Assembly: GCA_021776615.1 (NCBI GenBank)
Contig: JAJFFO010000017.1
Coordinates: 62,001-126,000, forward strand
Source: Robiginitomaculum sp.
GTDB lineage: Bacteria > Pseudomonadota > Alphaproteobacteria > Caulobacterales > Maricaulaceae
Direction: 5' to 3'
Length of the DNA: 64,000 bases
Shown: positions 1 to 8,426 of the stretch, one piece after another
Layout of the letters: each line of letters begins with the position of its first letter
Position numbering within the stretch: position 1 is the first letter of the stretch
Notes under the pieces: model-generated
What the model was told of the DNA's origin: nothing
What the model saw: only the letters and a program-made list of their open reading frames with translations
Databases searched by the model: none
Program-made: the position numbers and the translations under genes

Positions 1-648
1 GTCAGCCAATGTACAAAAGCCTCCGCGCTTTGCGATTTGGGCCAATAACGCCTCTACCGAGGCCCCTTTGGTCACTTCAAATTGCAAACCCGGCACTTCC
101 GCCTGCACTTGCCGCAACACTTCCAGATAGGATGAACCATGGGCAATGCGTAAATCAGTCTCGGCCAATTGCGCCATCACCAGCGGCTTGGACCCCCGGC
201 GTGGGCACACCAGCCGCGTTTGCGCCTGCCAATAGGGCGGGCCAAAATAAAATCGCGTCTTGCGGGTCTTTGTAATGGTAAGACCGGCAGCGGCAATATC
301 GGCCCGGTCATCAGCCACTGCTTGCAATACGCCCTCAATGGTTGGCGCGGTCAGCATTTCCAGCTCAAGGCCCAGATGGGCGGCATAGGCAGCGGCGAGG
401 GCGTATTCAAACCCGGCTTCGCCATCACGGCCCTCATAATAGGTGGTTGGCGAATTAAGCGTTACCACGCGCAAGACGCCGCGTTTTTGTGCTTCGAGCA
501 ATACCGAACCCTGATGCGGCTCGCGCGCCCCACAGGCACTTAACATCAGCAACAGCCCCAATATCGGCAAAAACAGCATTGCCTTTAACGCAGTGCTAAG
601 CAGCTTTGCGGTATGGTCTGCCAAATTATCCACGCAGGACACGGTCAT
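1..648 (-). CDS. mltF: membrane-bound lytic murein transglycosylase F-like lipoprotein (5' part; runs off left edge)
   Basis: Only the N-terminal part (about 215 residues) is in the window; the 3' end lies beyond base 1. It has a hydrophobic lipoprotein signal ending in LLLMLSAC-GA, then a periplasmic solute-binding-protein (SBP_bac_3) fold. The segment YYEGRDGEAGFEYALA is the hallmark seen in MltF, where a binding-protein domain precedes a C-terminal SLT lysozyme-like domain (not visible here). MltF cleaves the MurNAc-GlcNAc bond of peptidoglycan from the outer membrane. Two ATG starts are possible: 648, which supplies lysines before the hydrophobic stretch but overlaps the divergent gene by two bases, or 579. 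A free-standing amino-acid-binding protein is the alternative while the catalytic domain is unseen. Confidence 0.75.
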   Translation of the reverse strand, partial: MTVSCVDNLADHTAKLLSTALKAMLFLPILGLLLMLSACGAREPHQGSVLLEAQKRGVLRVVTLNSPTTYYEGRDGEAGFEYALAAAYAAHLGLELEMLTAPTIEGVLQAVADDRADIAAAGLTITKTRKTRFYFGPPYWQAQTRLVCPRRGSKPLVMAQLAETDLRIAHGSSYLEVLRQVQAEVPGLQFEVTKGASVEALLAQIAKRGGFCTLAD

Positions 649-1204
649 GGTCAAAGCAGTCTTTCACAAAAACCAGCGCGTTTACGTTAAACCCGTCGGT
701 ACCTGGGCAGTAATAGAGCAAATCAAGCCCCAATGGGTCAAGAATATGGAAGAACCGCTTCGAATTTTTTACGAAGTGGGCCTTGGGCGCGATTTTGCCG
801 CCGACGAACTCACCGGCGAAGAGCGCGATAAAAGCGCCAGCCCGGTCAAAAAACAAAACTGGCGGATTATGCGCACCCGCAATAAATGGCAAACTTCTGA
901 GGAATGCGCCCACCACCCGTTTCCGGGCACTTTTCCGGTCGTGGTGACCGACGCCAAGGATTGGGGCGGTTGGCGCACGCCGGGGGCGGAATATGATCGC
1001 GACCCGCAAGCGGTGGAGTTGCAGGCCCGCATTATGAGCAATGGCTTGCGCCTGCTGACCATTGCCGAGCGTCTGGCCAATGCGGTTGATGCAGACGCCG
1101 CCAATGCCTCCGCAGATTTGGTCGAACTGGCCCGCGAGGCCCGGTCGGTTTCGCGCTTTATTCATGATATCCCGGCAGCAGAACCGGCAGTGGCCGCAGA
1201 ATAA
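647..1204 (+). CDS. conserved protein of unknown function
   Basis: Soluble protein of 185 residues with no signal peptide or membrane segment. The N-terminal half (residues 1-60), with KPVGTWAVIEQIKPQW followed by a YEVGLGRDF stretch, resembles short proteins I recall from Caulobacterales and relatives that have no assigned function. The C-terminal half is helical and Ala-rich and ends in an AAEPAVAAE tail. The ATG at 647 is chosen because the conserved block begins right after it; an in-frame start at 593 would add 18 poorly conserved residues inside the divergent gene. It faces away from the mltF-like gene, so both promoters must lie in a very short or overlapping interval. No function is proposed. 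Confidence 0.7.
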   Translation: MVKAVFHKNQRVYVKPVGTWAVIEQIKPQWVKNMEEPLRIFYEVGLGRDFAADELTGEERDKSASPVKKQNWRIMRTRNKWQTSEECAHHPFPGTFPVVVTDAKDWGGWRTPGAEYDRDPQAVELQARIMSNGLRLLTIAERLANAVDADAANASADLVELAREARSVSRFIHDIPAAEPAVAAE

Positions 1205-1240
1205 TTCTCACATAATTCTCATATAAATTTCGCTTAATTC

Positions 1241-1269
1241 TTGCACTCTATTTGTGCTGGTCCTATATC
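1241..1269 (+). promoter_or_regulatory. sigma70-type promoter of nadA-nadC with dyads in the leader
   Basis: TTGCAC (1241-1246) and TATATC (1264-1269) are separated by exactly 17 bases, upstream of nadA. Overlapping and just downstream are two inverted repeats: TGGTCC...GGGACCA around 1258-1282, and the perfect palindrome CGCATATGCG around 1286-1295. These positions would suit an operator. NAD synthesis genes in alphaproteobacteria are known to be under local repressors such as NadQ, but I cannot match the site to one. Confidence 0.5.
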
Positions 1270-1318
1270 CAGTCTGGGACCATTGCGCATATGCGGCTAA
1301 GCCCCGCTGGAGAATAGA

Positions 1319-2344
1319 ATGCCCCTAGATCAGGTGAAAACCCTGCCGACCAATTTGCCCTACACCCCGCAAATCGCCGAAGAAATGGCGCCGCTTTATG
1401 ACAAGGTCAAAAGCGTTATTCCGCCAATGGAGTGGCCGGTATTTGCGCCGCTTATTCATGCGATTAATCTCCTTAAAGTCGAACGCAATGCGGTGATTTT
1501 GGCGCATAATTACCAAACTCCGGAAATTTTCCATGGGGTCGCCGATATTGTTGGCGACTCACTGAAACTGGCGCGCGAAGCCGCCAAAGTCGACGCCGAT
1601 GTGATCGTGCAATGCGGCGTGCATTTCATGGCGGAAACCGCCAAATTGCTTAATCCCAACACCACGGTTTTATTGCCCGATACCAGGGCCGGGTGCTCTT
1701 TGGCCGAATCCATAACCGCGCAGGATGTGCGCGATTTGCGGGTCAAATATCCGGGCGTGCCGGTGGTCACCTATGTTAATACCAGCGCCGCGGTGAAAGC
1801 CGAGTGCGATATTTGCTGCACGTCCTCTAATGCCGTGCAAGTGGTGGAATCTCTGGGTGCCGAACGGGTGCTGTTGGTACCCGATGAGTTTTTGGCGCAA
1901 AACGTCAATGCGCAAACCGACGTGGAAGTATTGGCATTTTCCGGGCGCTGCGAAGTGCATGAACGCTTTACCGGACAGGAAATTCGCGATTACCGCGCCG
2001 GGCATCAGGGGTTGAAGGTTATCGCTCACCCCGAATGCCCGCCAGAAGTACTGGCCGAGGCCGATTTTTCCGGCTCGACTGCGGGCATGATACAATGGGT
2101 GCAGGACCATCAACCAGAAAAGGTAATGATGGTCACCGAATGCTCGATGAGCGATAATGTGGCGGTGGAAAACCCCAATGTGGAGTTTGTGCGGCCGTGC
2201 AATCTGTGCCCGCATATGAAAAAAATCACCTTGCAGAATATTTTGCAGGCGCTGCAATATAATCGCCATGAAGTGCTTATCGATCCGGTTATTGCCGCCC
2301 CGGCGCGCCGCAGTGTCGAGCGCATGATCGCCCTTTCATCATGA
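1319..2344 (+). CDS. nadA: quinolinate synthase
   Basis: Condenses iminoaspartate with dihydroxyacetone phosphate to quinolinate in de novo NAD synthesis, using an oxygen-sensitive [4Fe-4S] cluster in the cytosol. The 341-residue length fits the family. The three expected cluster cysteines are visible: C99 ([13 protein letters not shown]), C211 ([11 protein letters not shown]) and C297 (CNLCPHMKK). AHNYQ at 62-66 is the conserved N-terminal signature. A GGAGA Shine-Dalgarno precedes the ATG. Its stop overlaps the nadC start by four bases (ATGA), so the two are one translationally coupled operon. The iminoaspartate-producing gene (nadB or an aspartate dehydrogenase) is not between them and must be elsewhere. 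Confidence 0.96.
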   Translation: MPLDQVKTLPTNLPYTPQIAEEMAPLYDKVKSVIPPMEWPVFAPLIHAINLLKVERNAVILAHNYQTPEIFHGVADIVGDSLKLAREAAKVDADVIVQCGVHFMAETAKLLNPNTTVLLPDTRAGCSLAESITAQDVRDLRVKYPGVPVVTYVNTSAAVKAECDICCTSSNAVQVVESLGAERVLLVPDEFLAQNVNAQTDVEVLAFSGRCEVHERFTGQEIRDYRAGHQGLKVIAHPECPPEVLAEADFSGSTAGMIQWVQDHQPEKVMMVTECSMSDNVAVENPNVEFVRPCNLCPHMKKITLQNILQALQYNRHEVLIDPVIAAPARRSVERMIALSS

Positions 2345-3195
2345 GCACTCATCCACCGCTGCCCGATGCCGTGCTGCTGCCATTCGTGCAAAACGCTTTG
2401 CACGAAGACCTTGGCCAAGCCGGCGACATAACCAGCAATGCCACCATTGCCGCCGATAAAGTCGCCAAAGCCAACATTGTGCTGCGCGGCCCCGGGCGCA
2501 TTGCCGGTGTGGATTGCGCCCGGCTAACATTCGCGCAATTGGACCCTGAATTACATTTTTTGCCATGCCTGAGCGATGGCGACGATGGCCAAAGCGGCGA
2601 TGTGGTCGCCAATCTTAAAGGTCCGGCGCGGGCGATATTGGCCAGTGAGCGCACCGCGCTTAACTTCCTTAGCCATTTAAGCGGTATCGCCACGTCCACG
2701 CGCGAATACGTCGCCTGCCTTGAAGGCACCAAAGCCCGCTTGGCCTGCACCCGCAAAACACTGCCCGGCCTGCGGGTCTTGCAAAAATATGCGGTGCGCA
2801 TCGGCGGCGGCTTTAATCACCGCTTTCACCTTGGCGATGCCATATTGATCAAGGACAACCATATCCACGCGGCGGGCAGCATTGCGCAGGCGCTTAAAGA
2901 CGCCCGCCAACACGCGGGGCATATGGTCAAAATTGAAATTGAAGTCGACACGCTGGCGCAATTGCGCGAGGCGATGGATTATCGCCCCGATGCAGTGTTG
3001 CTGGACAATATGGACGCGCAGATGTTGAGCCAAGCGGTCAGCCTCATTAACGGGCGGGCTTTGGCCGAAGCTTCTGGCGGCGTGGATTTGAGCAGCATCA
3101 CCGCCATCGCTAATACCGGGGTGGATATTATCTCCACCAGCGCCATAACCATGCGCGCCCCGGCACTGGATTTCGGTCTAGATTTTATTGACTAG
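2341..3195 (+). CDS. nadC: nicotinate-nucleotide pyrophosphorylase (carboxylating)
   Basis: Converts quinolinate and PRPP to nicotinate mononucleotide, CO2 and pyrophosphate, the step after NadA. The 284-residue protein shows the family landmarks: an N-terminal [10 protein letters not shown] segment, [16 protein letters not shown], the substrate-binding [16 protein letters not shown] block, the [15 protein letters not shown] loop, and C-terminal [11 protein letters not shown] plus [11 protein letters not shown] phosphate-binding strands. It starts within the nadA stop codon, so the proteins are made in step. A GC-rich hairpin follows the stop codon. Confidence 0.97.
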   Translation: MSTHPPLPDAVLLPFVQNALHEDLGQAGDITSNATIAADKVAKANIVLRGPGRIAGVDCARLTFAQLDPELHFLPCLSDGDDGQSGDVVANLKGPARAILASERTALNFLSHLSGIATSTREYVACLEGTKARLACTRKTLPGLRVLQKYAVRIGGGFNHRFHLGDAILIKDNHIHAAGSIAQALKDARQHAGHMVKIEIEVDTLAQLREAMDYRPDAVLLDNMDAQMLSQAVSLINGRALAEASGGVDLSSITAIANTGVDIISTSAITMRAPALDFGLDFID

Positions 3196-3234
3196 CGCAT
3201 TGGCGCATAGCCGTGCCTAAGCGCGCCAATACGC
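3195..3234. terminator. hairpin between convergent genes
   Basis: GCGCATTGGCGC (3195-3206) pairs with GCGCCAATACGC (3223-3234) with one mismatch across a 16-base loop. It sits in the short gap between nadC (+) and the sugar dehydrogenase gene (-). There is no T-run on either side, so it is at best a weak bidirectional terminator or a 3'-end stabiliser. Confidence 0.4.
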
Positions 3235-3250
3235 CAAGCGCCACCCCCGC

Positions 3251-4834
3251 CTATTTTACCAAAAACACTTCGCCGTCGAGAAAATCGACAAACAATAAAT
3301 CGCCATTATCGTCCTCACCAATGGCAACAACGGTGCTAATATCGCCAGCCTCGACAAATATGTCCTCATTGATTTTGTTGAAAGACGTGCCGTCCTTGGT
3401 CGTGCCAAATATAAGATCTGCCGCCGGAACAGACCAGATATGGTTTGAGATAGTGTCGGCAAAAACATAATTGCCACGCAAGGCCGCAACGCTACCGTTA
3501 TAAACCACGCCGCCAAGAACCGAATTCCCCTGAATATCAGTAAACGGTATACTCAACGGGCCATGATTATAGATCAAAACCGGTGGCGCAAAGCTGGGGC
3601 TTGGTTGCCCCTGAAAAGGCAAATCCGCCTCCACAACTGGCCACCCCAAATTCAGCCCGCTAACGCCCGATGGAAGCATATCTATCTCTTCGCGACTACT
3701 TTCCTGAACATCGCCAATGAAAAGATTACCTGTATTTTGGTCAATCGATGCGCGGAACGGGTTACGAAAACCAATGGCCCAAATTTCGTCTAATCCCGCA
3801 GAACCAACCAATGGGTTACCCGCCGGTATGCGATAATTCTTTGTTGCATCCCCCGGAAAGTCGTCGCTGCTGACGTCAATGCGCAAAACCTTGCCAAAAT
3901 AGGAGGCGGTGTTTTGCGATACGCCGGTATCGCCAACGCCACTATCGCCGGTCGTAATATAGAGATTAGCGTCCGGTCCAAAGCCAATCCAGCCGCCATG
4001 ATGGATATTGCCGGCCCGATCAAATTGTAAAATGATCTCTTCCGTAAATGTATCGGCAACATCGGGAGTGCTCGCTGCCACGGTGTAGCGACGCACCTCA
4101 TCTTGCCGCGCTGCATTGGTAACGAAGACATAGAAATGGCCGTTTGTCGCAAAATCCGGATCGAAAGCTAGGGAGTACAGGCCGTCTTCCCTGTCGGTGG
4201 AAACCGTAAAACTAATATCTAAAAACGGGGTTGTTGCGGCAGTCTTTGTCGCCGGGTTGATAATCTGGACGATCCCGCGTTTTCCCACCACCAATATGCG
4301 GTTGGTGCCATCATTTTTGCCAATGGCATACATCGGCTCGACCAGCCCCTGAATTAGCCGACTTGCCGATAATTCAAGCGCGGAATCGCGGACAGTAACA
4401 CTAACATTAAGCGTCGCGGTCACCGTACCGTCGGACACCTGCACAATAATTTCATAAATATTATTGGCGTCCCCATCCTGAGGTGCTTCGAAATCCGGGC
4501 CAGCAACAAAACTCAGCGCCCCGCTTGCCGGATCGACGGCCAGCAGCGCGGCATCAGCGCCGCTTAAGGAAAAGCTTAAAGCGTCCCCATCTGCGTCCGA
4601 CGCCGTAGCGATATAGCCAGTCTGCACCATGTTTTCAGTTACGCTGGCCGTAGATGCGGAGGTCAGCACTGGCGGATTGTTCACAGCAGGGGGTGGTGGT
4701 GGAGGTGGTGGCGGCGGAACGTTCGGCGCATCTGATCCGCCGCATGTCGAAACTAATATACCTAAAGCTATTGCGCTAATCGCCCGTATAAACCCCAGAT
4801 AACGCACCCTCACCTCCCGCATAACCTTCAACAC
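3251..4834 (-). CDS. PQQ-type glucose/sorbosone dehydrogenase lipoprotein with cadherin-like domain
   Basis: A 527-residue exported protein. The N-terminus has basic residues, a hydrophobic stretch and a lipobox-like VSTC-GG, then a run of ten prolines. Residues about 50-150 form a cadherin-like module (SDADGDALSF, VSDGTVTATLNVSV). The remainder (from about 155) is a beta-propeller of the soluble aldose/sorbosone dehydrogenase family: DREDGLYSLAFDPDF, HHGGWIGFGPDANLYITTGD, GKVLRID, IWAIGFRNPF, and a C-terminal GDLLFVDFLDGEVF. The family oxidises sugars or sugar alcohols with PQQ in the periplasm; the real substrate is unknown, and cofactor binding is inferred. It is transcribed alone, divergent from the DUF2157 gene. 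The polyproline tether and cadherin module suggest surface anchoring with the propeller held away from the membrane. Confidence 0.85.
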   Translation of the reverse strand: MLKVMREVRVRYLGFIRAISAIALGILVSTCGGSDAPNVPPPPPPPPPPAVNNPPVLTSASTASVTENMVQTGYIATASDADGDALSFSLSGADAALLAVDPASGALSFVAGPDFEAPQDGDANNIYEIIVQVSDGTVTATLNVSVTVRDSALELSASRLIQGLVEPMYAIGKNDGTNRILVVGKRGIVQIINPATKTAATTPFLDISFTVSTDREDGLYSLAFDPDFATNGHFYVFVTNAARQDEVRRYTVAASTPDVADTFTEEIILQFDRAGNIHHGGWIGFGPDANLYITTGDSGVGDTGVSQNTASYFGKVLRIDVSSDDFPGDATKNYRIPAGNPLVGSAGLDEIWAIGFRNPFRASIDQNTGNLFIGDVQESSREEIDMLPSGVSGLNLGWPVVEADLPFQGQPSPSFAPPVLIYNHGPLSIPFTDIQGNSVLGGVVYNGSVAALRGNYVFADTISNHIWSVPAADLIFGTTKDGTSFNKINEDIFVEAGDISTVVAIGEDDNGDLLFVDFLDGEVFLVK

Positions 4835-4974
4835 CTCCCAATATCACAAACTGCGCCGCAAGCCCACATTCAAGACCGGCACAATCCGCGTTACGTCAGA
4901 AAAACGGAACTGTCCATTACCTCAAATATCCACATTATGCTTGCCCCGACAGATCAGCGCTTTACACTCGGCCC

Positions 4975-6276
4975 ATGCGACCACCGTTATATTTACGTGC
5001 TTTGAAGCAAGACCTCGACATTTGGATTGAGGGCGGTTTGGTGCCGGCGGCCAGCCGCGACGCCATTTTGCAAAGTGCCGGGACGCAAAAGGGCAAAATT
5101 TCGGCGGTTGGCGTATTGGCCATGTTGGGCGCGGTGTTTATGGCGCTGGCGGCCTTGAGCTTTATTGGTGCCAATTGGGGCGGCATTGCCAAAATTGTGC
5201 GCTTTGGCTTGGTATTAGGGCTGATGTGGGGGGCGCTTGGCGTCGCGCTTTACGCGCTAAAGCGGCGCGCCCACGCTTTCGCCCATGCTTTCGCCCTCAT
5301 TGCCGCCGCTTTATTTGGCGTTGGCATTATGCTGGTCGCGCAAATTTTCAACATTGCCGCGCATTATCCCAATGGAATTTTTATCTGGGCATTGGGCGCT
5401 TTGGCGGTGGCGGTGGTCATGCCCTCGCGCCCGGTTTTGTTGTTGGCGGCGGGTTTGGCGGCCTTGTGGATGCTGGTGTCCTATAGTGGTTCCCTGCCCG
5501 GTTTTAATCCGCTTATCTGGGCGTTATTGCCGTTATTGATGGTGCTTTGGGCGGCGGCGCGGCATTTGCGCGCCGTGGATAGCGCCCATGTCATTGTTCT
5601 TACCGCTTTGGTTTGGGCCACACATTTGTTGGCGCAGGCAGAGCGCCACCAATATTTAAGCGAGATTGAGGCCATTTCATTATTTGCGACCATGGCACTG
5701 GCCCTATTGTTGTGGGCTGGCTTGGGCCGCGCGAAAAGCATATTTGGCGCACCGGCGGCGCAATTATGGGCTGGTCTTGCCCTGTTGGGCAGCGCTTTTG
5801 TATTGCAATACACCTTTGCGGATTTCGCACGTGAAGCGGTGGCACCCGGCACGCTCTGGAGCCTTTTGGCCGGGGTTTTACTGCTGCTGATTAGTACGGC
5901 AGTAATGATCGCTTATCAGGCGAAGACCTTGAGCTTATTAGAAGCGGCAATCCCCATTATCGGCGGGTTTTTCCTCCTTGGAATTTCACCCCTTAGCATC
6001 CATTTGGGTGAATTTACCGCCCAAATTCTCTACGGGGCGATGTTTTTTGCCGGGGCGGTGCTGACATTACTCAAAGGCGCGCGTAGCGGACAAAAATACT
6101 TGCTCTGGCTGGGCGGTATCGCTTTCATCGCAGAGGCGCTTTACGCATATTTTGAAACCTTCAAGGACCTGCTCAGCACATCAATTTTCTTCCTGATTGG
6201 CGGGCTATTAATGCTCATTATGGCGCTAATTGCCATGCGCTTTGGCAAGGTTCTCGCCAAAGGCGGTGCGTCATGA
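4975..6276 (+). CDS. DUF2157 multi-pass membrane protein
   Basis: A 433-residue protein. The N-terminal 40 residues are a soluble helical segment (LKQDLDIWIEGGLVPAA) typical of DUF2157, and the rest is about twelve hydrophobic helices. An early SFIGANWGGIAKIVR loop matches the family consensus. The function of DUF2157 proteins is not established. The gene overlaps the next one by ATGA; the DUF2157 plus GDYXXLXY pairing is common in proteobacteria, which supports a joint membrane complex. The start is the only ATG before the conserved N-terminus. Confidence 0.85.
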   Translation: MRPPLYLRALKQDLDIWIEGGLVPAASRDAILQSAGTQKGKISAVGVLAMLGAVFMALAALSFIGANWGGIAKIVRFGLVLGLMWGALGVALYALKRRAHAFAHAFALIAAALFGVGIMLVAQIFNIAAHYPNGIFIWALGALAVAVVMPSRPVLLLAAGLAALWMLVSYSGSLPGFNPLIWALLPLLMVLWAAARHLRAVDSAHVIVLTALVWATHLLAQAERHQYLSEIEAISLFATMALALLLWAGLGRAKSIFGAPAAQLWAGLALLGSAFVLQYTFADFAREAVAPGTLWSLLAGVLLLLISTAVMIAYQAKTLSLLEAAIPIIGGFFLLGISPLSIHLGEFTAQILYGAMFFAGAVLTLLKGARSGQKYLLWLGGIAFIAEALYAYFETFKDLLSTSIFFLIGGLLMLIMALIAMRFGKVLAKGGAS

Positions 6277-6842
6277 GTGCGTCAAAACGCCTGCTGATTG
6301 CCTTTGCCATTATGACCGGGTTTTTACTGTACATGGCCATCGACCATGAATTTCGGCGCAGCAATGGCGACGAAATGGTTTTAGACATGGAACCGGTGGA
6401 TCCGCGATCGCTGTTTCGCGGGCATTATGTGCGTATTCGCACCGATGCGCATCAACTAAACCCGAATGGGCTTTCCGGCGATGACGAGTTTGTCAAAGGG
6501 CAGAACATATATGTGGCTTTGGAAGTCGATGATGAGGGAAGCTGGCACCCGAATGCCATTTTTCACGACCAACCAAAACCGCCATACGCTTTCATCAAAG
6601 GCATTGTATCAAGCGTGGCACGCTACCAACGCAAAGTCGGAGAAATCAATACATCAGTCTACCGGCTCAGCGTTCAATACAATATTGAAAGTTATTTTGC
6701 CGACAAGGCGTCTGCGAAAAATCTGGAAACCCTTGTGCGCGACCATAAAATGCGACTGATCTTGTCAGTCGGCCCCGATGGCCGTGCGGTGATCAAGGGT
6801 ATTGAGATTGACGGCGAACGCCAGCTCGACACGCTGTATTAG
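6273..6842 (+). CDS. GDYXXLXY-type membrane-anchored protein
   Basis: A 189-residue protein with one N-terminal membrane helix (residues 7-23) and a periplasmic domain. The family-defining motif appears as the variant RGHYVRIRT (GHY for GDY, T for the final Y), preceded by the usual DPRSLFRG. It is translationally coupled to the upstream DUF2157 gene through a four-base overlap, the usual partner. Function is unknown. The degenerate motif is worth noting but may fall within normal family variation. Confidence 0.75.
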   Translation: MSASKRLLIAFAIMTGFLLYMAIDHEFRRSNGDEMVLDMEPVDPRSLFRGHYVRIRTDAHQLNPNGLSGDDEFVKGQNIYVALEVDDEGSWHPNAIFHDQPKPPYAFIKGIVSSVARYQRKVGEINTSVYRLSVQYNIESYFADKASAKNLETLVRDHKMRLILSVGPDGRAVIKGIEIDGERQLDTLY

Positions 6843-6872
6843 GTTCGGGCTATTAGCGTTGAACCGTAACAT

Positions 6873-6946
6873 CCCAAAGCGCGACCGCGCGTCGGCCGGT
6901 CAGGCCGCCCCGCCCTAAGGCGCTTCTTCGCGCCGCGAGACAAATA
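6873..6946. repeat. extragenic GC-rich repeat, copy A
   Basis: A 74-base unit starting CCCAAAGCGCGACCGCGCGT and ending GCGCTTCTTCGCGCCGCGAG plus ACAAATA. It is almost identical to copy B 38 bases downstream and shares its right half with copy C near 14.3 kb. It contains the dyads CGGCCGGTCAGGCCG and GGCGCTTCTTCGCGCC, so it can fold as a double hairpin like REP/BIME elements. No coding function is likely. Confidence 0.8.
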
Positions 6947-6984
6947 GTACTCAACATAAAGGAGTAACCTTTGAATCTTAGTAC

Positions 6985-7057
6985 CCCAAAGCGCGACCGC
7001 GCGTCGGCCGGTCAGGCCGCCCCGTCGGAGGCGCTTCTTCGCGCCGCGAGACAAATA
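6985..7057. repeat. extragenic GC-rich repeat, copy B
   Basis: Same orientation as copy A and identical except around the middle, where GTCGGAGG replaces GCCCTAAGG. It ends 14 bases before the start codon of the amino-acid permease, so it lies in that gene's leader and could affect its translation. Tandem same-orientation copies suggest local duplication. Confidence 0.8.
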
Positions 7058-7071
7058 ATGGCAAGGTGAGT

Positions 7072-8394
7072 ATGCACAAGTTTAAGTTCTGGACCGCCAC
7101 CGCTGTGGTCATCGCCAATATGATCGGCACCGGCGTATTCACCAGCCTTGGCTATCAATTGCAGGACATTCGCGCACCCTTCGTACTGCTAATGTTATGG
7201 GTGGTTGGCGGAGTGACCGCGCTTTGCGGGGCCATGAGCTATGCCGAATTGGGGGCCGCATTGCCGCGCTCTGGCGGCGAATATAATTTTTTGGGCCGGA
7301 TTTATCATCCGGCAGCAGGGTTTATTTCGGGCTGGATGTCGGCGCTTATCGGCTTTGCCGCGCCCACCGCTTTGGCGGCCATCACCTTTGGCACCTATTT
7401 CGTCTCGGTCCTGCCCGGTGTCGACAATACCTCTTGGGTGGTCAAGGCGCTGGCCGCCACTTTGGTTTTGGTGATGACCGTTGTCCACGCGTCCACCCAT
7501 CGCAATAGCGGGCGCACGCAAGTCGCCTTTACCGCGCTCAAAATTGTGCTCATCTGCCTGTTCTGCTTTGCGGCTTTGGCTATGGTGCCAGACGCGCAGG
7601 ATATCAGCCTAGTGCCAGCCAAAGGCGAAGGCTCGCTGATGTTTACCGGGGCGTTTGCGGTATCACTGATCTATGTCAGCTATGCCTATACCGGCTGGAA
7701 CGCGGCCACTTACCTCAGCGGCGAAGTGGAAAACCCCCAGAAGATTTTGCCATGGGTGTTATTCACCGGCACCGCTCTGGTTATGGTGCTCTATTTGGCG
7801 CTGAACTTTATGTTTTTAAAAGTCGCGCCGATGGACGCCATGGTTGGCAAATTGGAAATTGGTTATATCGCCGCCGAATACGCCTTTGGCCAAACCGGGG
7901 CGCGATTTATCGGCGTGGCATTGGCGCTATTGCTGGTCTCTACGGTCAGCGCCATGATTATCGCCGGGCCACGGGTATTGCAGGTATTGGGAGAAGATTT
8001 CTCGGTTTTTCGCCCATTGGCCAAAACCAATGCGGACGGTATTCCGGTAGCCGCGATCTGGTTTCAGTCGGTACTAACCCTGGCTTTCATCATCACGTCG
8101 AGCTTTGAATCGATATTGGTGTTTTCGGGCATGTTGCTGGCGCTTAACAGCTTTGCCGCCGTGTTGGGCGTGTTTGTGTTGCGCTGGCGACAGCCGGACT
8201 TGCCGCGCCCTTACCGGGTTTTTGCCTATCCGCTTACGCCGCTGGTTTTTATGGCGTTGACCGGCTTTACCCTGGTCTATGTTGGCATAAGCCGCCCAGT
8301 GGAAGCATTGTTTGCCTTGGGCGTTATCCTCTCAGGGTTCGGGTTTTATATGTTCGCACAATTTCGCAATCGGGGCGCCGCCGCCCAAGACTAA
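7072..8394 (+). CDS. APC-family amino acid permease
   Basis: A 440-residue integral membrane protein with about twelve helices. The first carries VVIANMIGTGVFTSLG, the substrate-binding GXG signature of the amino acid-polyamine-organocation superfamily; SGGEYNFLGRIYHPAAGFISGW and the unwound SYAYTGWNAATYLSGEVENP helix are further family marks. Substrate specificity cannot be read off. The ATG at 7072 is preferred because AAGGTGA precedes it; an in-frame GTG at 7066 would add two residues. It is transcribed alone, right behind two copies of the extragenic repeat, and faces ppk2. Confidence 0.9.
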   Translation: MHKFKFWTATAVVIANMIGTGVFTSLGYQLQDIRAPFVLLMLWVVGGVTALCGAMSYAELGAALPRSGGEYNFLGRIYHPAAGFISGWMSALIGFAAPTALAAITFGTYFVSVLPGVDNTSWVVKALAATLVLVMTVVHASTHRNSGRTQVAFTALKIVLICLFCFAALAMVPDAQDISLVPAKGEGSLMFTGAFAVSLIYVSYAYTGWNAATYLSGEVENPQKILPWVLFTGTALVMVLYLALNFMFLKVAPMDAMVGKLEIGYIAAEYAFGQTGARFIGVALALLLVSTVSAMIIAGPRVLQVLGEDFSVFRPLAKTNADGIPVAAIWFQSVLTLAFIITSSFESILVFSGMLLALNSFAAVLGVFVLRWRQPDLPRPYRVFAYPLTPLVFMALTGFTLVYVGISRPVEALFALGVILSGFGFYMFAQFRNRGAAAQD

Positions 8395-8426
8395 TGCCGG
8401 CTGCCCCAATAGTGTCTCTTTGGCAT

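Noticed and set aside
6839-7054. Frame reading MSRGAKKRLRRGG in the repeat at 6.9-7.0 kb, also seen at 14.2-14.4 kb
   Set aside because: It is the translation of the extragenic repeat, reproduced at each copy, with no start signals.
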